Assembly (NCBI GenBank): GCA_029204225.1
Contig: CM055107.1
Location: 12,382,627 to 12,446,626 of the forward strand
Length of the DNA stretch: 64,000 nucleotides
DNA from: Diphasiastrum complanatum
Taxonomy: Eukaryota; Streptophyta; Lycopodiopsida; Lycopodiales; Lycopodiaceae
Reading direction: 5' to 3'
The notes under the pieces are model-generated. The model had not been told where the DNA came from. It saw nothing but the letters and a program-made list of their open reading frames with translations, and ran no database searches. The translations under genes were made by a program, and so were the position numbers. Below, in pieces: positions 54,610 to 64,000 of this stretch. Positions within the stretch are counted from its first letter, which is position 1. Each line of letters opens with the position of its first letter.

Positions 54610-55753
54610 ATGATAGCAAATTAGGCACCACACCTTCCCAGATTAGCAGTTGTGCAACAAGAGGCAGAACCGGAACCAACACCAATGGATCCAATGGGCC
54701 AACTCGTACCTGTCGCACCCTTGCATGCAGTTCAGAGAGCACCACGGATGGAGATACCAAAATACGACAGATCATCAGATCTCATCCGATTCCTCCAGAT
54801 CTATGAACAAGCTTGTGAAATCTACTACGAACGGACACCTGCAGAGAAGTTGATGCTATTCCCTATGTCCTTACTTGCAGTGGCTCAAGATTCATTTTTT
54901 AACTTGTTAGAGGAAGAGAAATCCACCTGGAAAGCGGTTAAAGCGGCTATCATTAAGCGCTTTAAACCAAGAAAGTTCCTGGAAGACCCGTTTCTCCTAC
55001 TGAGCAAAGTCAAGATAGAAAAACGAGAAAGGGTCCGGGACTATATTGAACGGGTCAAACATCTACGATCCGAGTGCAATGCAGCCCTGACTCTCGATCA
55101 TGCGGTGATCATGTGGTTCCTAGACGGATTACCACAAAGCATCAGAAGAGAACTGAAACGACGGGAGCAACACACTACTCTGCAAGAAGCTATGGAAGAT
55201 GCCATTAGGAAAGAGGATGAGAGATCTGACGACGAATATCCTTCCACCCACACTCCTACTCCCTCGATCGCATCATCATCATCAAACGCATCCGCTCTAT
55301 CCACAAAACTGTTGTTGGAGCAAATGACAAAATTACACAAACAGCAGATGGAACAACTTACGGCGCAGTTTGACCACAAACTGAAAGGCCTTACAGGGAA
55401 CTGTAGCAGTAACTCCACATCAACCAGAACCAAACCAGCTGCAGTATCCTCGACGAGAAAATGTATGGTGTTCAGTATGCACGCAAAACCATATAGCGAA
55501 CGAGTGTCCAGTCCTAAAGCAAAATTTGAGACTGACACATGGATTCTGCCATCTGTGCAATGCAACATCGCACGATATGGCATTTTGCCCGTTTAACCCC
55601 AGGGTTGTTCAACAGAAGAGAAGTCCTTATCAGACTTCTTATATTTATCATCAAGGAGCACCTAATGTGGCACCAAGGTATGGCGCACCCAATCAACCAC
55701 AACGCATGGCCTTACCTACTCCACCAGGGCCAGCCAATCAACAAGTGGCCCAT
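54610..55753 (+). pseudogene. Element R gag, first part
   Basis: ATG at 54610 is followed by TAG at the fifth codon (54622-54624); the frame then runs open to 55436 or so. Gag domain: EIPKYDRSSDLIRFLQIYEQ, STWKAVKAAIIKRFKPRKF, VRDYIERVKHLRSECNAALT and GLPQSIRRELKRREQ. A frameshift near 55430 precedes two zinc knuckles, CSVCTQNHIANECP (about 55470) and CHLCNATSHDMAFCP (about 55556). It is cut at 55753 by T'. Confidence 0.85.
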
Positions 55754-56313
55754 TGTAGTGGGTTTCTTTCCTTGCCTAACCTGAGTCCAAGATCTAGTCA
55801 ATCTAGCATCAAAGAGACGGAGTTAGTTGTCACACGGAGGTTCGTTCCCATGAGAGCGATAGTATAGTTCAGATTTCAACATGAAGGATCTAACACTAAC
55901 ATCCATTACCACTAAGCATTAACACTACATCCATTAACCCTACTTCCATTAACCCTAAATCCACAACAATGATAGAAACTTACTCTTCTCTCTCTCTCTC
56001 TTTCTCTCTCACAAAAAGCATAAGAAATAGTAATCCCAATAATGATCAGATCCAACAATTAGCAAAATCCAAAAAAAATATGAGAAATGGAGGAAAAAAG
56101 AGAAGAAGAGCAGGGACATTCATCAATCCATTTCTAAAGAGAACCAATATGCTTTATTGAAATGAAAAATTGAACATGAGGAACAACTCGAGTTGGTCCC
56201 TTTTTATAGTAGAGAGGAGGAGCCTGGCCTCTGAATCCTATTGGTCCAGTCTTGCCTCTCTTTTTATTCAAACTTAAAAAAGTGTGGGAACCATCAAAAT
56301 TGGAGGGAAACCC
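55754..56313 (-). repeat. T' 3' LTR, lacking its first part
   Basis: On the plus strand it starts TGTAGTGGGTTTC, the complement of the T LTR end. It corresponds to about 30790-31357 of T. The LTR start and the end of ORF3 are deleted together. Confidence 0.88.
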
Positions 56314-57258
56314 AAAACACTTGAGCGGCAGCTTTTTCATAGGCGTTGATGGTTTCTTTTGCCTTTGCCAACTCGGTTGAAGCTGCTCCTTTGAACCTAT
56401 CAAAGCGGCCTTGGAATCCCTGAAGCGCCATTTTGTATGTTTCCACTTTCTTGAACAAATATGCAATCTCTGTCGACATGACCGGATGATCGGGTATTTG
56501 TGTTTGCAGATATGCATCACGCTCAAGGGTGGTCGCATCCAATTCACCTTGAAGCCATGTGCGATCTTGTTCGGCCATTTGTAGTTGCCCCTTCAGCAGC
56601 TGCACATGTTGCTTGGCATCTTGCACTGCCTTATCTACCTGATCTTGTGCGATTGTCAGGGCGTTTTGCAGGGAGCTGATGTAGGTTTCCAAGCGATCAG
56701 CTTGTTGCTGGGCCAATTTCTTTTTGCTTTCAACCTTTTCTTCATGTTGCTTGGCTATCTTTACCTCTCGATCCAACTGGACAATTTTCTGGCTGATCTG
56801 AATATTTTCGGATCCTAAATCAGGGATCCTCTGTTCCATTTCCTTCTTCTTATCCAGCATAGACTGGATCACTTGCCCAAGGTTTGAAACTAACTCGAGA
56901 GCATCACCAGAATCGACAGTCGTGGAGGTGGCAACAGTAGGAGAACTTGATTGTACTGTCATTGGTAGGCGTGGAATAGGTGCCAAGGTCTCTTCTTCTT
57001 CAAAAATATCCTCGTCTTCAAATCCTTTAGGCACCGTGGCGTCGAACTGCTTTGGTGACTTTACAACTGTGTCGACCCGAAGTATGGCTGGGCTACCCTG
57101 TGTGGGTGGTTGCTGACTGGCATCTTCGACACCAATAGTAGCTTCATGGATATGCCCGAATCCTCTTCCAGGAGATTGGAATTCAAAGGGCGCTGGGCAC
57201 TGGGCATTTCAAAGATTTCGGTGGTCCCAAGGGGGTCGGAATCATCGAACATATCCAT
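56314..57258 (-). pseudogene. T' ORF3, N-terminal and coiled-coil part
   Basis: ATG at 57258 (MDMFDDSDPLGTTEIF), one frameshift near 57060-57180, then an open frame 57034-56314 of about 240 codons. It keeps Gln codons where T has stops. Coiled coil as in T (EMEQRIPDLGSENIQISQKI, KVESKKKLAQQQADRLETY). It runs into LTR sequence after NAYEKAAAQV. Confidence 0.75.
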
Positions 57259-57351
57259 GAAGAACTTTGTGTTGGGTGAGGTTACTTTGGTGTGTGGGGG
57301 TGAGGCGGCCTGGGCAGCCGTGATGGAAATGGTAGGCCTAATGGTCACAGA

Positions 57352-58267
57352 CTATCCTTGTATGGGAGCAGAGACGAGGGAAATGAGAAGTTCAGTGAGA
57401 ACAACAACAGGGGGTGGAAGCGCAGCTGATGAGGTATGCCTAGTACGTCGTCGTGACGCGGAAGGCGAGTCAGGAATTACAATCTTACTGCGTGGACGAC
57501 GACAACTGTGAGAACTTGAGGCCTGGTGAGATGACTCGGTCGGTGCTTCTTCGTAAACCGAAAGCACAGAATCTAGGTGGAAGCCATCGATTCTGTTTTC
57601 TAAGTGAGAAGTGGCTAAGAAGGACAATAGAGAGCCAGCGGTGAACTACTGCTTTATATTGGCCTTAATAGCTAGCTTGAGCTCACCAGAAACAGTCTTG
57701 AACCAGTTATATGGTTCAAGAGGGGCTTTGGCCAACTTTATGTGGGACTCCACTATCCTGCGAAGGATTTGACATGTGATGCGGTCTTTCCTGAGGTTGC
57801 CAACCATCAGAAATGATTCAACAACTGGACAACGGTGTGGATGGAAGGCTCAGTGATGGCTTCCAGAAGGTAGCCATCATTAGTCCAATGCAGATCATTG
57901 GTGAGGTCGATGTATGGCTTGATGGCCTGTTTGGCGTGCTTGTGATTGGGTGAGGCTTGCGTATCGGATGAGATTCCTATAGCTGCAAGTGCGGCCTCAG
58001 TGATGCACACCTTGTGTGTGGCTCCTTGGAAGGTGATATAAAACTTGGATTTCTCTTCCTTCCACGTACTGAAGGCAAGAGTGATGAAATCCATATTGAT
58101 GCATCCCGAAAAGGCTCTCTCATGAATACTCATTGCAGTAAGTAGAGGCTCCGCAAGGATCATCCAATGAGTAACCATGCTTGTGCTAGGAAGATGATGT
58201 CCGCTGCAGATGGGACATCACGATGGATAGTATAGCGCGGAGACTGGGAAGTATCAGTAGACGACAT
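57352..58267 (-). pseudogene. T' ORF2, not interrupted by Copia
   Basis: ATG at 58267 (MSSTDTSQSPRYTIHRDVP). Frameshifts near 58180 and 57810 (one T missing in TTTCTGATGG) break it. Conserved core CINMDFITLAFSTWKEEKSK and ALAAIGISSDTQASPNHKHAK. It ends at the TAG (57354-57352) shared with T. Confidence 0.72.
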
Positions 58268-58980
58268 GATGATCAGAAAGAGATTATAACCACGTGAGAG
58301 TGTATCAGAAGGCAATGTAGAAAATTTGGAAGGCTTTGGTCGCAAGAAAAATTCGCAAGAGCTTTGCTAGCACAAGTGAGGAATGAATCGAATTCAGCCA
58401 ACTTATAGGTGAATTTGGTGGGTCCATTACACGGAATAGTAGTTGGGCTGACCAGTTTTGAGCTGCTTCTCAGTTGACACTGCATTCTCTATAGTTTTGT
58501 AAAAATAGGCTATAAAAATCTCGGCGAAGGTTTCTAGGGATCTGAACCTATCAGACGAATGTTTTTTAGGGCTGGCGAAGGATGAACCTTCGCCCAAGAG
58601 GGTCCTTCGCCCAAGTACTGTCATAAATGTTTTTTTTCACAATCTGAACCTATGGACAGCCTAATTTTGACATTTTAAGATCATCTAGCAGGTCAGCGAA
58701 GGTTTATAATGACATTATGATGCTCGGTGAAGGTTCCCAAAATGGGATATCACTGAACATTCGTCTGACTCAAAAATTGAATTTTCTCTTGTCATAAACC
58801 TTCGCCCACCTCAATTTAGATAAATCAAGGGTGGATGTAGAGTCTGAGAGCTCAGCGAAGGTATCTGAGACTGTATTGGCCAAATATGCCCAAAACAATG
58901 ATTTTCTAAGACATTTTTCATAAAAATATTGTGCTTCCTTTCCCTTATGCTGATGACTTCCTAACTTTTGCTCATCAGTC
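58268..58980 (-). repeat. T' second leader with motif array
   Basis: On the plus strand the motif reads GGCGAAGGTT (about 58522, 58574, 58694, 58727, 58856). The block with CTATAAGTTGGCTGAATTCG is at about 58388-58410 (minus). Confidence 0.7.
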
Positions 58981-59099
58981 TTTCCTTTCTTTTTATTTAT
59001 TTTTTATTTTTTTTAACTGTCTTTTTCCAAAAAAAAGTCAGCAAATTAATTATTGAAAACAAAAAAATTAAAAACAAATAAAATGAAAAATATATTGAG

Positions 59100-59477
59100 A
59101 TCAGGCTTGCTGAACTGGTGGAGCAGGCTGCCGAAACTTGCGTAATCGGCTGCCATTTACCGAAGTATCAAATCGTTTTCCATCCAAGTGCTCAAGAATT
59201 ACTGTGCCATAGTTCAGGATTTCCTTCACTTTATACGGGCCTTCCCCAATAAACTTCAACTTACCCTTGATCGCTTGGTTTTGTACATCAATGCAAGATC
59301 TCCTACTTTAGATCTTTCTTGTGCAATTGACGATCGTGCCATGCTTTGTGGCGGGCTTTCTCTGCTGCTAAGGCATGAACTGCCATCAATCGGGTTTCTC
59401 TGCTACTAAGGCATGAACTGCCATCAATCGGGCTTTCTCTGCTGCTAAGGCATGAACTGCCATCAATCGGGTTTTGG
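59100..59477 (-). pseudogene. T' integrase C-terminus with a 39-base triplication
   Basis: Minus strand: RLMAVHALAAEKARHKAWHD, then DLALMYKTK-like sequence and EHLDGK-like end, as in T 20100-20330. The piece encoding the RLMAVHALAAEK region is repeated three times (59354-59392, 59393-59430, 59431-59469). The element is truncated here. Confidence 0.78.
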
Positions 59478-59860
59478 CCTATGCAGCTCAAACTCAACGT
59501 CAAGGTGGAAGAAATTACGGTTGCTACGGATGCGGCGAAGGACACAAAATTGCAGAATGTCCCTACCAGAGACAATATACAACCTCCTGCCAAGATTGCG
59601 GTTATGGACATTGTTTCAAGAATTGTCCACTTAAACCTTGGAGCCAGTGCACCTCTTAACCTCATTGTCATACAACAACCAACAGTTCCAGCGGGGATGC
59701 CATCGAAAGGCCGACAAGACCACGCTCTTGTGTTAGCTGTTATGCGAGCACAGAAGAGGAAGGAAGTGGCTCCCTCACCACCACCATCGGTCACTGACGA
59801 CCAACCCTCAGCTTCAGCGCCATATCCAATTGTGAGGAAAGAGAGAAGACAGTACTAGAA
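59478..59860 (+). pseudogene. Element R gag, second part (zinc knuckles three and four)
   Basis: AYAAQTQRQGGRNYGCYGCG continues the gag left at 55753. Knuckles CYGCGEGHKIAECP and CQDCGYGHCFKNCP (about 59522-59630). A frameshift near 59635 leads to VAPSPPPSVTDDQPSASAPYP in another frame, the end of gag, matching H at 10790. TAG at 59857. Confidence 0.82.
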
Positions 59861-61620
59861 AATAAGACAGAGGGTACAAAAAACACAAGAGGAGGAAAAA
59901 GAGCAAGAACAAAACAATCCCACAGAACCTCCAGTCGGCGTTGGACGGGAACCGCAAGCGGGCTCACCACTACGCACTGATCAGAATGATCGGTTGCACC
60001 AATATGAACCACCTTTTCACATGTTGGAGCCCGAGGAACCACGCACTGAAAGTTGTCAAGCCATGTTAGTTTACCACTCGGAGAACTACTGCGGATAAGC
60101 GAAAAGCCTTCTAGCTGAATGGGCCAAAGAGGATGAGGAGCCAGTAGCGCCTGAGCCCATATATTGTGCGGGCTATGATGAGACAAGTAACGTCCTCCAC
60201 ATCGGAGTAGCATGGGGAAGTGAGGAACACAACATCACTTTGCCAATCAAACACAAGAGATACGAGGACGAGGCGGCAGTGGTAGATGGAGGATCGGGTG
60301 TCAATCTGATCTCCACCACTTTATACGAAAAATGGGGTCTACAAGGATTGAAGCCAACAAGATTCGCCATCAAGCTAGTAGATCAATCTTGTGTGAAACC
60401 AAAAGGTGTAGTTGCTGATATTCTCATAAGGATAGCAAGCATGCAGTTTGTGATTACTTTTGTGGTCATGGATATACCTAAATCTCCATCTGCATACCGT
60501 GTTTTACTGGGAAGACCATGGTTGAGGACTGCACAAGTAGTACACAACTGGGGTACAGGGAAACTCACCTTTGAGAACAGAGAACAGGCTGTAAAGGTAT
60601 ATCCAACCACATGGGCGGTGAAACCTATTGCACCCAAAGCTGATGACGGATCATCCATGACAGATCATATGATTGATCGCCCAAGGCCAGCCAAGGGAGG
60701 TCAATATCATTCAGAGACGGATGTCATGAGATGGACAGATGCATTAGCAACTATTGACTGCCAGGCATGTCAATATGAATCAGATCCAGAACCGAGTACA
60801 TCTTCACCCAAATGTTACACTATGGACACACCAATCACATTTGGGGTGAATATGATAAACGTAGCATGGTTGTCAGTGGAGTCGATTGAGAACCCAATGG
60901 ACGATGATCTAGTCCCTCGGCAACATGCTCTAACTTATAATAAGGAAATTGAGTTGGCTGATAAACAAGTCCTACACCACATGGACGCAGATCATTACGG
61001 AACCAAGAAGGTACCAGCTCAACCACCACAAAGGTCTGCTATGGTGAAAGTTTCAAGGATCGATCCACCCAAGGCACCTGCGAATAAGAGGAATCAGTTG
61101 AAGCAACGCTACAACCAAGTGATCCGATGGAGTGACCTACCCGAAGAGGCAATAGTTATAGTAGACGTTGATATTCGCAACCATGAGGCGAATGTCACAG
61201 CAGTCCCGAAGAAAGAGAACAAGGATGAACCCACCAAAATGACAAAAAAAGGACAAAAAGAAGGTGTTGGATTCCTTGAAGTCAATCAAGTTGGACTCAG
61301 ATACAGCGTCATCTTCTACATAGGTGACAGAAAATAAAAAAATGACCAGTCGGGCCAAGATCAATATGCTAAAAGAGGAATCTCGATGAGCTCCAGTTCA
61401 AGAGATGTCTGATACTTTCAAGAATTATATATTGGACGACGTGGTAATCATGATGTCGCAAGCCCAACGAGAACCTGATCAAAGTCAAGCACCAGCGGAA
61501 CAAGTCTTTGAGGGACCTGCGCGAACACAATCGATGAATCTTGTGGAACCAGGAGAAGAAAAAAGGATAGTGCATGTGGGAGAGCAGTTAACACCCACGC
61601 AGTTCAAGAGACTATGATCC
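59861..61620 (+). pseudogene. Element R protease and linker
   Basis: Open frame 60240-61337. The retropepsin-like site AVVDGGSGVNLIS (about 60280-60320) is the best preserved in the window and fits the DGGS form common in plant gypsy proteases. It is followed by FVVMDIPKSPSAYRVLLGRP and the linker with TFGVNMINVAWLSVE. Stops near 61337 and 61389, then LDDVVIMMSQAQREP to 61617. Confidence 0.85.
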
Positions 61621-63010
61621 TTGTTGGTGGAATATAAAGACTATTTTGCCTAGAGCTATAGTGATCTAAAGGGCATTCCGCCAATAATAGTCCAACACAC
61701 CATACCTTTGGTGGACGAAGCAGTCCCCAAGGTAAGCCGTTACTATCGCTGCAACCCGAATTATACAAAACTGATCAAGCAAGAGTTGCAGAAGCTTATG
61801 GATGCAAATTTCATTTACGAAATTGAACACACGGAATGGGTATCGCCGATAGTTATAGTATCCAAGAACAATGGCAAAATGTGGATCTATGTGAATCTGA
61901 AGGCGCTTAATGCAGTCACCAAAAAGGACCACTTCCCTTTACCATTTACGGAAAGTGTCCTCGATAGAGTAGCTGGTGACGAAGCCTATAGATTTCTGGA
62001 TGGCTTCAGCGGCTACAACCAGGTGAAAATAGCCCCCCAGGACTAGCACAAGACAACATTCGCCACAGAATGGGGAACTTATGCCTATAAAGTGATGCCA
62101 TTCGGACTTTGCAATGCCCCAAGAACTTTCCAGCGAGTCATGTAGGCGACATTCAAAGATTATTTGCAAAAAAATTTGAAATTTTCTTGGACGATATGTG
62201 CGTGCATGGACCAGATTCAGAACACTTATCCAATTTGGAGAAGGTGCTACAAAAATGCCGCGAATACCAGATCTTCCTGAATCCAGAAAAATGTCAATTC
62301 TGGGTGACACATGGCTTGATACTCAGCTATGTAGTGTCAAGACATGGGATTACCACAGATCTATCAAAGATCAGGATCATTATTGATCTACCACCACCGG
62401 GGACTATCCGCGAGGTCTACATTTTCATGGGTCATGCTAACTATTATAGGATCTTCATTCTTGATTTTGCGGAGTTAGCTAGACCAATTTACAAGCTCAC
62501 AACGGATCCACATTGGAATGAGGAAGCTCTAAAGGCTTTCCAAAAGATTAAGAATGCATTAATCTTACGACCACCCAATTGGTCCATCGAGTTCCACGTG
62601 CATACGGACGCATCGAAGTATGCAGTTGGAGAGGTCTTAACCTAGCCAGGTGAACACAAAAAGGATTTTCCAATACGATTTGCAAGCCGACAGCTCAGTG
62701 ATACCGAAATGATTTACTCAACCACAGAGCGGGAAGCACTGGCAATGATCTATGCGGTTAAGAAGTTTCGACACTATTTGATGGCCACACATTTTGCTTT
62801 TTATACGAACCATCAACCCTTGCTATATCTCATTAATAAAACTTGCAACACCGGGAGAATCACCAGATGGCTCCTTCTGTTGTTGGAATTTGAATTGCGG
62901 ATGGTAGTTCGCAAGGGAAAACAACACTACATGGCAGATCATGTATCACGAATCAAGAGAAGGAGATTGCAACCCAACTTGACGATGAGCTGGCAGATAC
63001 TGCCTTATTT
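61621..63010 (+). pseudogene. Element R reverse transcriptase and RNase H
   Basis: RT: HTEWVSPIVIVSKNNGKM, KKDHFPLPFTESVLDRVAGD, FLDGFSGYNQVKIAPQD, catalytic EIFLDDMCVHG (about 62179-62211), GHANYYRIF (about 62430). RNase H: FHVHTDASKYAVGEVLT (about 62592), EREALAMIYAVKKFRHYL, YTNHQPLLYL (Asp to Asn in TDHQP). TAG at 62044, 62143 and 62643 stand where relatives have Gln. A frameshift near 62170 lies before the catalytic motif. Confidence 0.88.
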
Positions 63011-63013
63011 TAC

Positions 63014-63298
63014 GTGGACACAGTACCAGAATGGGCTGTCGACATTGTTGAATATCTAATGCGGGGCCAACCAGACAAATCACTACCAAAGGCGAAACAG
63101 CGGAAATTGATCTTGAAGGCTAGACCTTATCAGTTGATTGCCGGCCAGTTGTACCGAAGAGGTCCAGACGAAATTCTTTGGCGGTGTATTCTTCCTTATG
63201 AGACCACCCAGATCATTTTGCTTTCACATGAAGGCATGGGTGGAGGTCATTTTGCATCTGACATTACAGTTCGCAAGATCCTACAATCAGAATGTTGA
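63014..63298 (+). pseudogene. Element R integrase, N-terminal zinc region only
   Basis: QLIAGQLYRRGPDEILWRCI and HEGMGGGHFASDITVRKILQ, the HH half of the HHCC zinc site. The sequence then turns into TTGAACTCTCGCAGAC, the R leader motif, so the catalytic core and C-terminus are missing. Confidence 0.85.
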
Positions 63299-63678
63299 AC
63301 TCTCGCAGACTTCCCTAAGGTCTTAGAATTTTGTGAAGAAGGTGCTGCAAATTTGGATAGAACTGAGCAAAGGAAAGTGGATTTCACCGAGTACGCACTC
63401 TAAATTTTGCTATATAAGGGCTGAATTCGAGTCATTTGTCACCTTTGCTAGCGAAGCTCTGCCGAAATTTCCACTGAAAATACCAAGTTTTCTGTTTTCG
63501 ACCAAACATCCTACCAGCTGTCATCTGCTCATATTAAACACCGATCTGCGCTCTGAACTACAATCATGTCATCCAACACTCATTATTCTCAATTCTCTAC
63601 TGTTTCCACATCTTTTTCCATTTTCCACCATTTTTTCTACTTTTTCGACTTTTTCGACCAGTAATCATCATTGCTAAC
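63299..63678 (+). promoter_or_regulatory. ORF2 leader with R-type motif and TATA-like block
   Basis: It starts with the CTCTCGCAGAC motif of the R leader (63300). TATATAAGGGCTGAATTCGA at 63411-63430 matches the block before ORF2 in T and T'. A following GCTAGCGAAGCTCT is also shared. The start codon is at 63679. A promoter role is inference. Confidence 0.5.
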
Positions 63679-64000
63679 ATGGCCTCCTCATCCTCCAAAG
63701 ACTCTGGCGCCAAACAAGTGATCCAGCGTGACATCCCCGAGGCCACGCAGATTTGGCGCGCTCTTCCATTCTGAGATTAACATGGGCCTCGCCCTTCACG
63801 CTGACGCCACCTGGGACGAGGACAAGGCTTGTTTTCACTTCCTATACCAAGGTACCACATACAAGGTCAGGATTAACGCCGACTCGATGGTCACCATTGG
63901 CATTATATCCGGTGATCGTCAACCCATCTCCCATCGCCATGCCAAAGCTCTGATCAAACCATTCGTCACCCAAACCATACCAGAAATCCCCATCCAGACT
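63679..64000 (+). pseudogene. ORF2 of element R (5' part, runs out of window)
   Basis: ATG at 63679 (MASSSSKDSGAKQVIQRDIP). A frameshift near 63766 moves to the frame with EINMGLALHADATWDEDKAC, FLYQGTTYKVRIN and ISHRHAKALIKPFV. These align with INMDFIILAFSTWKEEKFKF, the QGATHKV segment and NHKHAK(Q)AIKPY of T. So ORF2 occurs in at least two clearly distinct families. Confidence 0.7.

Larger units (their letters stand above)
55754..59477 (-). mobile_element. T', inverted 5'-truncated fragment of a T-family element inside R gag
   Basis: Reading on the minus strand: integrase C-terminus (59477-59100), second leader with motif array (about 58980-58268), ORF2 (58267-57352), ORF3 (57258-56314) and part of the LTR (56313-55754). 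The flanks GGCCCAT (55747-55753) and GGCCTAT (59476-59482) look like a target duplication with one change. It gives an uninterrupted view of the T ORF2 site used by Copia-2. Confidence 0.87.
52700..64000 (+). mobile_element. Element R, Ty3/gypsy retrotransposon (left limit approximate, right end outside window)
   Basis: LTR ending at 53297, primer site, leader with its own motif array, gag, protease, RT, RNase H and start of integrase, then an ORF2 leader and ORF2 start. The gag is split by the inverted T fragment T' (55754-59477). The integrase core and C-terminus are missing at the 63298/63299 joint. The ORF2 part could belong to the same element after an internal deletion or to a second copy joined by recombination. 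Confidence 0.85.

Overview
The window reads as nuclear DNA of a land plant with a large, repeat-rich genome. The evidence is Ty1/copia and Ty3/gypsy elements with plant-type primer sites (initiator-Met tRNA and tRNA-Asp complements), nested LTR insertions, a single recognisable host gene with a ~3.8 kb intron, and a predicted chloroplast protein. A fern or gymnosperm fits the style of the elements better than a compact angiosperm genome, but that is inference. I see no RNA gene, CRISPR array or bacterial-type operon. Labels used here: Copia-1, Copia-2, and gypsy elements H, T, M, M2, R and T' (an inverted T fragment). All gypsy elements belong to one related clade.

Layout, left to right. 1-4026: 3' part of Copia-1, inserted in an M-family LTR. 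4027-10088: copy A of a ~6.06 kb segment (M LTR, H polymerase, M2 LTR and leader, non-coding DNA), repeated almost identically as copy B at 39497-45563. 10086-10767: an M-type LTR fragment. 10768-12459, 31358-31905 and 40537-41687: three pieces of one element H. H is split by element T (12460-31357, TSD AACTA), which itself holds the very young, intact Copia-2 (21547-27964, TSD CCATC). H is split again by the minus-strand, pol-deleted element M (31906-40536, TSD GAGTA). 45564-52700: the only host gene, a Rho-N domain (RHON1/BP-73-like) protein, with promoter, two visible coding exons and 3' flank. 52700-64000: element R, whose gag is split by the inverted fragment T' (55754-59477) and whose polymerase is truncated and joined to the leader of a further downstream ORF at the window edge.

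The most interesting material is in the gypsy clade. T, T', M and R all carry extra sense-strand coding sequence downstream of pol, in the position of an envelope gene. In T this is ORF2 (about 312 codons) followed by ORF3 (about 633 codons, with a long coiled coil). M has lost RT, RNase H and integrase but keeps gag, protease and the ORF2/ORF3 region. The non-coding leaders before gag, and in T, T' and R also before ORF2, hold arrays of a short motif that is different in each family. I infer a possible element-encoded system in which extra proteins act on family-specific motif arrays. This is untested.

Most gypsy reading frames are broken, often by CAG-to-TAG, CAA-to-TAA or CGA-to-TGA changes when paralogues in the window are compared. 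This is the pattern expected from decay of methylated, silenced elements.
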